This document shows, piece after piece, positions 1-6,544 of a DNA stretch of 7,944 nt. Location of the stretch: the NCBI GenBank assembly GCA_027031025.1, contig JALVEJ010000252.1, positions 1 to 7,944 on the forward strand, written 5' to 3'. The first letter of the stretch is position 1. Each line of letters opens with the position of its first letter. The notes beneath the pieces were generated by a model, which was not told the origin of the DNA, searched no databases, and worked only from the letters and a program-made list of their open reading frames with translations. This stretch comes from Flavobacteriales bacterium (GTDB lineage: Bacteria > Bacteroidota > Bacteroidia > Flavobacteriales > Flavobacteriaceae). The position numbers were made by a program, and so were the translations under genes.

Positions 1-1071
1 ACCTTGATTTGATTCACCGCGGGCAATCAAAAAACCTTTTAAATCATTGTCAATGGGTTTGTTTAAATCCCATCTGATTGTGATTTCATTAGGTTTGGTG
101 TGTTTTGCACTAATTAATACCGGTTTTTTGGGCGGTGTTAAATCACGAGGTATACCTTTAGCAGTTCCGAATAAAACTTTCTTCCCAAAAGGTGTAAAAC
201 CGTAAAAGCGATATTCATAAGTTACATAGTTTTTTAAATTTTTATCATTAAAACCGTTTCTGACAGTTTTACCTACCGGATAAACAGGTGCTTTGGTAAT
301 GACTATCCATTTTCCTGTTTTATTATCTTTTCTTTCGATGACAGCTCCTGAAACCATATCTTTTTCTTCCCACATAAAAGAAAGCTCCGAATCCCCCGGT
401 TTTACATATATTTTTCGTCTAATATCTTGGTTTTCAGGATTAGTCGTTATAGAATAATAGCCGGGGTGAACTTGGTATATTTTATCCGGTTTAGCTATCC
501 GGATTCTATAAAGATAAGTTTTTCCGGGCTGTACGTTTTTATCCGTATAACTTACCCCAAGCCCTCTTGCGACTATGGAATTTTTGATAGCAGTTAGACC
601 AAAAACCATATATTCAAAATCTTCTTTTCCTTTCTCTTCTTTTAAATCTTTGATGCCCTTATCAAGTGAGAATTGTCCACCCTTTTCCGTTCCAATGGCA
701 TCATAAAAATCTTTTGCCAAGATTAAATCTTTTTTCTGTTTTTCAGAAGCATTTCGGATGGCATTTTGCCATTCTTGTTCGTTAAAAGAGGCGGTTACAC
801 TCAATTTTGTAAAATCTAAATCCTCTACTTTATCTACTTTTGGCGGATTGGTCAATTCTACTCTCTCAACGATAAAACCATTTTTGATACCGTTTTCCAA
901 GACGGATTTTTTATCCGAAAAGAAACGCAACTCTACTTCGTTGGATTGGGAAATATATTGCGCAATAATGTTAATTTGACTTTGTGGTTTTTCTTGCTTT
1001 TTTTGTGCTGATAACGACAAAGTGATAAGGAAAAAGCAAAAAATATTAAGTTGATATACATATGTTTTCAT
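1..1071 (-). CDS. Exported fibronectin type III-like protein, 3' end beyond window
   Basis: I translated this open frame by hand. It starts at the ATG at 1071-1069 and gives 357 codons without a stop up to the window edge, so the C-terminus is missing. Residues 1-22 or 1-23 form a signal peptide (MKTYVYQLN, hydrophobic FCFFLITLSL, then SAQ). An FN3-like domain begins near residue 32 (INIIAQ, VELRFF, GFIVER) and resumes at about 165-192 (ARGLGVSYTDKNV, TYLYRI). Between these halves lies a charged, Lys/Glu-rich, probably helical insertion at about 97-150. A second FN3-like domain covers about 215-305 (W234, VIERK, YEYRFYGFTPFG). A third starts near 312 (TPPKKP, ITIRW with W334, DLKGFLIARG) and is cut by the edge. 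The start follows the giant gene's stop by 12 nt, with no Shine-Dalgarno sequence, so it is very likely co-transcribed. The layout matches, from memory, FN3 proteins found beside TANFOR-like giants in Bacteroidota. A role as a surface or periplasmic partner of the giant is inference; no catalytic motif is visible. Confidence 0.85.
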   Translation of the reverse strand, partial: MKTYVYQLNIFCFFLITLSLSAQKKQEKPQSQINIIAQYISQSNEVELRFFSDKKSVLENGIKNGFIVERVELTNPPKVDKVEDLDFTKLSVTASFNEQEWQNAIRNASEKQKKDLILAKDFYDAIGTEKGGQFSLDKGIKDLKEEKGKEDFEYMVFGLTAIKNSIVARGLGVSYTDKNVQPGKTYLYRIRIAKPDKIYQVHPGYYSITTNPENQDIRRKIYVKPGDSELSFMWEEKDMVSGAVIERKDNKTGKWIVITKAPVYPVGKTVRNGFNDKNLKNYVTYEYRFYGFTPFGKKVLFGTAKGIPRDLTPPKKPVLISAKHTKPNEITIRWDLNKPIDNDLKGFLIARGESNQG

Positions 1072-1083
1072 GATGTTATAATT

Positions 1084-4000
1084 TTAGTAAGAAGATGATT
1101 GAGCGGCTTGAACAGGAGGAATAGGACCGGTTCTAAACACTCGTGATATGGTTTGTGTAACCGGTGTGTTATCTGATTTCAAAGCATTCACCCAATGGTT
1201 ATTTTTAAATTCTTTTAAAGTTGCTTTAACTATAATTTTATAAGTTTTGTCATCTTGTAAATGATTCACTACCGGTGGTGTTTCAGGTGGTAAATTATCA
1301 TATTCACTGGTAGGTGCTGGAGTTGGTGGCGGATAGCTTGTTAAACCACCTCTTAATGCCATTGGTGTATGCACGGCTACAGGATTCGTGGGGTTATTTT
1401 GGTTGTTATTTGGCAAATTATTAAGATTCATGTGGGAAGCTGATGCAGTTTGTTGTGTTGCAGGTGCATAAGTGTATAAATATTCTCCCATGGTATTTTC
1501 ATGTGTTTGTATAAACAACGGCTCCCAAGCTCCGGTATTTTCATTTTTTACTTTGAACCAAACTTGTTTATACAATTTAAAAGTTCGTGTAATAATACTA
1601 CCATCACTTTGTTGTTCAGCTACATCAAAGGCTTCATCAAGCGGTAAACCATACATAACTGTTACCGGTTTGTCTATCGGATAGTTGTATGTAGGTCCGG
1701 CATGAACATATTTTATCAAATTTTGTTCTTGGTCACCGGCTGCATCCTGTTGTGTGGCAGATGGACCAGCATCGGGGCTTGTGTTATTGTCATTAGCAGC
1801 ACAATTATCCCCCCAATTAAAATGTTTATAAAAAGAGGTATTTAACAAATAATGGTCTTGATAGTGAATACATCGGGTACGTTTATCATATCCATAATGT
1901 CCATTCTTTTTACCTAAATGATAAGCCCCATCTCCTTTACTACAATCTCCTAAAGTATGAATTTTTGTAGTAAAATGACCAATTAAGACATCACCTTGAA
2001 CAGCTCCTGCCACATAAGTGGGACGTGGAAATTTGGCATCGAGCCATCCGCCTACCCTTACATTGGCAAGTGGCCAAGTGTTACTGCCTTTTTTTACATC
2101 AGCTTGAGCATTTACATAAAACCCAATACTACCTCGTGCTCGCCAACCGTTAAAACCAATGCGTTGACTCGGATTGGCACAATTTTGTCCGTTATACTCC
2201 ATCATACTTAAGTTTACTTCGGCACCGGCATTTAATCCTAAGTAAATTTTATAACCACTGATTAAGTTTTTATCTACATTTTTATCAATTTTAAAACCTA
2301 CACCCAGTGCCAAACCTCTTCCGGTTGCCGAATTATTATTTACTCCGGGGGTGCTTGGAATACCGGGGTAATTGTGGGGGCTGACAGTATTGTAATAATT
2401 CTGTCTGAAACCTTCTGTAAAACCATTTACCGGTGCGTGTATATCATTTCCAAACATGAGATATTGGTATAAATTTATACCGAAAACAGCAACGTTGTTT
2501 ACATTTGTTGGTTCCCCAAATTTGAAGAACCATTTATTGGTTTTACCGTTTATATCCAATACCAAAGATTGATTATTAGCAACGACTGCAGGTGATTTAT
2601 TGACACTGACCGTTGTGTTAAAATAGAAATGTTTATCGGGAAAATTATAGTCGGCTAGCAAAGTGCCTTTTATTTGTGCTTTGTCTCTTTTAGATTGTGG
2701 TATCAATGGCGCACCGACATAAAAAGCTCCCTCAAATCCTATATTCACCAAGCCTTGACTTGACGAAAATTGTCCGTTTAATATTACATCGGTATTAAAA
2801 GTTTCAACTTTGGGTGATGTTCCCAAGGTGGCACTGACTTTAAAACCTAAATTACCTTTATGAGGTGAAAAAGTATATCTGGAAGGTGTATTGCCTGATG
2901 CAGGAACCAAGGTGGATTGCATATTGTTATAAGCACCACCACCAAAACCATAGAAGGCAACGCCCGGCAAAAATAGTAGTCCGGGTTGAAATTTGGCTGC
3001 AACCTCAACTCGCCAATAGCGATAAGTTGAAGAGTACTGGTAACTTGTATTTCCAAATTCAGCCAGGGCATCAATGGATACTTTTGGTGCTTTGAATGTA
3101 GCGGAAACAGTTCCTTTAAAGCCGTTTCCATAGATCGGATCATCATTTCTAAATTGGATAGTACCATCAATACTGACAGCAGCTAAATGTGCATAAACCG
3201 AAATATCATCAATACCTGTGCTAAGATAAACCGGTTTGAATTTTCCAAGACCGCTACCTCCGGTATTATCTTCTATGGCAGCTTCAACAGCCATTTTTGT
3301 TTGTCCACCAACTTTGTTTGATAAATTAAAAATCACGTCAAAATTTAACTTTCCGTGCATCAGTTGGTTGCCGGATTCAGTAAGTGGGACATAATTAATG
3401 TTTTCAATGGTAACGGGGAAATTAGCTAAAAATTTTTGCGGACTGGCAAAAGCCCAATGTCCCGCATCAAATTGAAATTTATTATTGGGTAAACTTGAAT
3501 TGTAATTTAATTCAATGCCTTGAAATTCCAAGTCAAAATTAACATGTTTAATAGGTCCTAATTTTACATCATCCCATAAAAAATTACCATTTAAAGTAGA
3601 TTGAAAAGTTTTTTTATTTTTATCGACATATGCTATAATATTTGATGATGGATCAAGGGTCATTTTACCCTTTAACAAATTGGCATTGATAGGACCGGTC
3701 GGTTCTACGCTTAATTGAAAATTATTTTGTTCGGACGGGTTTTGCGCTACATGGAACAAGGCATTATATTGTAAAGGATTTTGAATAGAATCTTCTTTTG
3801 TAACAGGTAAGCCAATCCTACCTTTAATTCCTGCTTCTACCAAAGAACTCCCACTGATATTAACATGAACGGTGTCAATACTGGCAAGTAAATCAGAAAC
3901 ATTAGCGTGTTTGAATTGAAGGACATTAACCGCTTCTGCATAAAGTGTTAGACCGGTGTTGTTTATAATCATGTCTTGTACGTTGATAGCCGGTTGTCCA

Positions 4001-6267
4001 CCTGAATTGGTTTCCCAGCCTTTAGGTAATTTAACTGATAAATTTTTCATATAAAATCCCCTAAAAGTATTGGTCTGGTCGGCGCCTGCCGGATAATTTT
4101 GCGGGAAAACCATGTTGGGAGGGTTCATGGTATCGGACATATCATAAGTAATGTTATTTCCTTGAACGGTCATACCTCCTGAATCTGTAATTTCAGCTTC
4201 GGTAAAATTACCTACTAATAAGAAGTCATTCCAATCATTTCCTGTGGCAACAAAATTGGCGGTTTGTTTTTGTCCGGTATCCGGAACCGGAATAAACCAA
4301 TCTCTGGTAAAAGCTGCTTCGAGTTCCAATCCAAATTGTGAAAAACCGTTTTCATCCCATTCTATATAACACCCCGGATGATTATTGTTGTCAGTTTTTT
4401 TTAGTGTAAATAAAATATTGTTATTCGGATTGCCAAAAGTAATATCTTCTATTAATTCAGCTCGTTCAGGTGGTGTAACAATTTGAGATGGATGAAATTG
4501 AATATTTTTGGCTATAAAACCAACTAATTGTTGCGGTGTTCCCCATGAAGGCGGGGTTTCTTTTGCTGCAATCATATTCATTTCAGATTTTGTATGTCTG
4601 AAAACCATTTCGGAAATAGCTAATTGATCGCCATTGGGCATATTCAATCCCAAAGGTAATTTGACCGGATTGGTATATGAATTTAAACTGTTGTAATCAA
4701 TTTCTTGACCGGTATGATTTTGAATCCAATTAACAATATTGGCAGCAGTTTGATTTGCCATCGGATTATTTGAAATAACTTCCAATGCCCAGTCTTGTGG
4801 ATATTGAGGAGCTGTATCATCAATTTTAGCAATAATTTCTCCGGTTAATAATTTTTTATCGGCATCAACTGTTATGCTGTCAAACTTAACTGCCATTCTA
4901 GCTTTTAACCAATCGATATAAATATTACCTTCACCGGTGTATTTGCCATTACTTTCAGTAATTTGTGTTGTTATAACCGTAAATTCACCGTTATGTCCTG
5001 CATAAATGGTATCGTTTGCAACAATTGTTCCGGTTGGAGTATTTCCGGTATTTGTGTTGCTAATTGATTCAGGTACATTAACACAAACATCCTTTTCACA
5101 TTGTTGCCCATTATAACCTGAAAGAGGATTTATAGTGAAATGCACGCAAATTTGTTCAGGTATTTCTTCGGTTTCAGCATAAGTATGTAGAAAAGGACCA
5201 TTGTTTACAATATTCTCTGTATGACTATCATCCCAATTGATTTCTACATTTATTTGGTGAGTAGTAGGTGTAATTGAATCATTACAATTATAAAAGTAAT
5301 CTCTTAGTTGCAAAACATTTTCCAATCTTAATTTTCTAGGATACAAATTAGGCTCAGGTTGTGCAATTATCATATCGGGTTGCATCAAATTCTGATTTGT
5401 GCATTCACAACTCTCGAGTTCAATATCTTCAGCTCTTTTAATTTTAAAAGTGTGAACCGCAACAAATCCATTAGATCCATATTTGTATGGAACATCATCT
5501 AAAGTGACCGGTTTAACACTCCAAACATATTGTCTGATTTCTTCCGGTGCATCTATGGAAGGCGGCCACAGAAACTGAGTATCACCGGTAATTTCTTCTT
5601 CAATAATTGGATAATTTACAAAAAAAGCTTGTGCCGGTGATTGTCCGTCATTAACTGGTGTTACAGCAATAATATATTTTACCCCGTCTTCTGCCGGTGG
5701 CGTTGGTGTTAATGGGGACCATGTAAATGTAATGGACGGAACTAATTGAGATTCTATTTCTTCCTCATTCAATGGCGTTAATAACTCAGGCATTTGATAA
5801 GCAGTTATAACCATGGGCTGGCAGTAAGCTTCCGGATCTGATATAATTTGCCCATTCAAATCTACCAATCTGACACAAAATTCATAAACTCCTGCAGGAA
5901 GTAAGCCGGTTTGCATAATGTGTTGTGCAATTGAGTTGTTATGAAACACTAATGCACTATACGGAATAATATCATCAGCCAAAAATGTTTCTGTTCCCAG
6001 ACTCATAGTTTGCACATCAACATCATTATTGGTTTCAACAACCAAGTTCCCATCTAAAAACATTTGTACCCTAATCTGATATTGGATACCTTCCAAATTT
6101 GTATCAGAGTTAGTAACTGTCAGAATAGCCAAATTAGAATGGTTTACCCATTCGGAAATTCGAGGGTCCGGATGTGAATCTACATTTAAACTGATATTTG
6201 CCTGTGCTTGTCCGGTTTTTATCCAGCACATTGTTAAAAGTACTATTAAAGGAAAAATTGTTTTCAT
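1084..6267 (-). CDS. Giant secreted beta-rich protein, TANFOR-like N-terminus (1727 aa)
   Basis: This complete gene encodes 1727 residues. Residues 1-22 are a signal peptide (MKTIFPLIVLLTMCW, ending GQAQ); no other membrane segment is evident. Residues 23-155 form a beta module ending LLPAGVYEFCVRL and CQP (C131, C149), resembling the TANFOR-type N-terminus. An Ig/FN3-like domain follows at about 158-278 (FTWSP with W183). A PKD-like, Cys-containing domain lies at about 315-400 (C390, C395), then an Asn/Thr/Gly linker. From about 420 to 1435 the protein is a long run of beta strands with recurring motifs: YTGEG (443-447), RDW (655-657), GFYMKNLSVKLPKGW (737-751), YRYW (1082-1085), GFGGGAYNNM (1107-1116), YLMFGND (1269-1275), GFNGWRARG (W1375) and PRPT (1414-1417). 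The tail has a His/Tyr/Cys-rich patch (C1442, C1466, C1489), Asn/Pro-rich linkers and Ig-like halves ending FRTGPIPP (1711-1718). From memory these motifs typify uncharacterised Bacteroidota giants. No enzyme motif and no clear type IX sorting domain is seen. The start lies 2 nt after the barrel gene's stop, which suggests translational coupling. Function is unknown; a surface or structural role is inferred. Confidence 0.93.
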   Translation of the reverse strand: MKTIFPLIVLLTMCWIKTGQAQANISLNVDSHPDPRISEWVNHSNLAILTVTNSDTNLEGIQYQIRVQMFLDGNLVVETNNDVDVQTMSLGTETFLADDIIPYSALVFHNNSIAQHIMQTGLLPAGVYEFCVRLVDLNGQIISDPEAYCQPMVITAYQMPELLTPLNEEEIESQLVPSITFTWSPLTPTPPAEDGVKYIIAVTPVNDGQSPAQAFFVNYPIIEEEITGDTQFLWPPSIDAPEEIRQYVWSVKPVTLDDVPYKYGSNGFVAVHTFKIKRAEDIELESCECTNQNLMQPDMIIAQPEPNLYPRKLRLENVLQLRDYFYNCNDSITPTTHQINVEINWDDSHTENIVNNGPFLHTYAETEEIPEQICVHFTINPLSGYNGQQCEKDVCVNVPESISNTNTGNTPTGTIVANDTIYAGHNGEFTVITTQITESNGKYTGEGNIYIDWLKARMAVKFDSITVDADKKLLTGEIIAKIDDTAPQYPQDWALEVISNNPMANQTAANIVNWIQNHTGQEIDYNSLNSYTNPVKLPLGLNMPNGDQLAISEMVFRHTKSEMNMIAAKETPPSWGTPQQLVGFIAKNIQFHPSQIVTPPERAELIEDITFGNPNNNILFTLKKTDNNNHPGCYIEWDENGFSQFGLELEAAFTRDWFIPVPDTGQKQTANFVATGNDWNDFLLVGNFTEAEITDSGGMTVQGNNITYDMSDTMNPPNMVFPQNYPAGADQTNTFRGFYMKNLSVKLPKGWETNSGGQPAINVQDMIINNTGLTLYAEAVNVLQFKHANVSDLLASIDTVHVNISGSSLVEAGIKGRIGLPVTKEDSIQNPLQYNALFHVAQNPSEQNNFQLSVEPTGPINANLLKGKMTLDPSSNIIAYVDKNKKTFQSTLNGNFLWDDVKLGPIKHVNFDLEFQGIELNYNSSLPNNKFQFDAGHWAFASPQKFLANFPVTIENINYVPLTESGNQLMHGKLNFDVIFNLSNKVGGQTKMAVEAAIEDNTGGSGLGKFKPVYLSTGIDDISVYAHLAAVSIDGTIQFRNDDPIYGNGFKGTVSATFKAPKVSIDALAEFGNTSYQYSSTYRYWRVEVAAKFQPGLLFLPGVAFYGFGGGAYNNMQSTLVPASGNTPSRYTFSPHKGNLGFKVSATLGTSPKVETFNTDVILNGQFSSSQGLVNIGFEGAFYVGAPLIPQSKRDKAQIKGTLLADYNFPDKHFYFNTTVSVNKSPAVVANNQSLVLDINGKTNKWFFKFGEPTNVNNVAVFGINLYQYLMFGNDIHAPVNGFTEGFRQNYYNTVSPHNYPGIPSTPGVNNNSATGRGLALGVGFKIDKNVDKNLISGYKIYLGLNAGAEVNLSMMEYNGQNCANPSQRIGFNGWRARGSIGFYVNAQADVKKGSNTWPLANVRVGGWLDAKFPRPTYVAGAVQGDVLIGHFTTKIHTLGDCSKGDGAYHLGKKNGHYGYDKRTRCIHYQDHYLLNTSFYKHFNWGDNCAANDNNTSPDAGPSATQQDAAGDQEQNLIKYVHAGPTYNYPIDKPVTVMYGLPLDEAFDVAEQQSDGSIITRTFKLYKQVWFKVKNENTGAWEPLFIQTHENTMGEYLYTYAPATQQTASASHMNLNNLPNNNQNNPTNPVAVHTPMALRGGLTSYPPPTPAPTSEYDNLPPETPPVVNHLQDDKTYKIIVKATLKEFKNNHWVNALKSDNTPVTQTISRVFRTGPIPPVQAAQSSSY

Positions 6268-6269
6268 TA

Positions 6270-6542
6270 TTAAAATTTTTTATTAATTGAAATTTGTGCT
6301 TTATTCTCTGTAACCGATGCTCCGGGATGGATAGTTCCGTAATCATTGTTAGTAAGGGTGTACAGCATTTTTATTGATAACTTTTTATTTACTTTATATT
6401 TTAATTTGAATTTGGTGACAAATCTATTATCTGCTGAAAACCCTAAGCGCCTGATATTCATATAACCAATTGATAATGAAGGTTTTATTTTTTTATTATA
6501 AAATTTGTATCCGGCATTTATAACAAAGTTAGAAATTGACAT
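6270..6542 (-). CDS. C-terminal fragment of the outer-membrane barrel gene, out of frame
   Basis: This 90-residue frame starts at the ATG at 6542-6540. It lies 2 nt past the stop of the preceding barrel frame and ends 2 nt before the giant gene. It has no signal peptide. It reads as alternating beta strands and Lys/Asn-rich turns (INAGYKFYNKKIKPSLSIGY, then FKLKYKVNKKLSIKML) and ends in Phe (INKKF), as outer-membrane barrels do. Its frame is open upstream of the ATG to about 6563, adding NKSAVLD, which overlaps the end of the other frame. Adding one A to the AAAA run at 6562-6565 would fuse the two frames into a smooth barrel sequence. I therefore read this as the last four or five strands of the barrel protein and not as an independent gene. 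If the break is real, the fragment might still be translated by reinitiation, but it could not form a barrel alone. Confidence 0.7.
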   Translation of the reverse strand: MSISNFVINAGYKFYNKKIKPSLSIGYMNIRRLGFSADNRFVTKFKLKYKVNKKLSIKMLYTLTNNDYGTIHPGASVTENKAQISINKKF

Positions 6543-6544
6543 AT

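Noticed and set aside
758..979. Plus-strand 73-residue open frame
   Set aside because: It lies wholly opposite the FN3 gene and has an ordinary shadow composition, with no signal, domain or spacing to support it.
1072..1083. Terminator or promoter between the giant and FN3 genes
   Set aside because: Only 12 A/T-rich bases separate them, too short for a hairpin terminator, and no promoter pattern could be defended.
1472..2211. Two plus-strand open frames of about 70 residues (1472-1684, 1996-2211)
   Set aside because: Both are antisense to the well-supported giant gene and show no recognisable motif.
2847..3170. Open frames on both strands within the giant gene (2847-3170 minus, 2865-3095 plus)
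   Set aside because: They overlap the conserved GFGGGAY region of the giant in other frames. Their own translations look like random frame products.
6134..6346. Minus-strand 70-residue frame across the barrel-giant junction
   Set aside because: It overlaps the giant's signal peptide and the barrel's last strands in a third frame; both of those are better supported.
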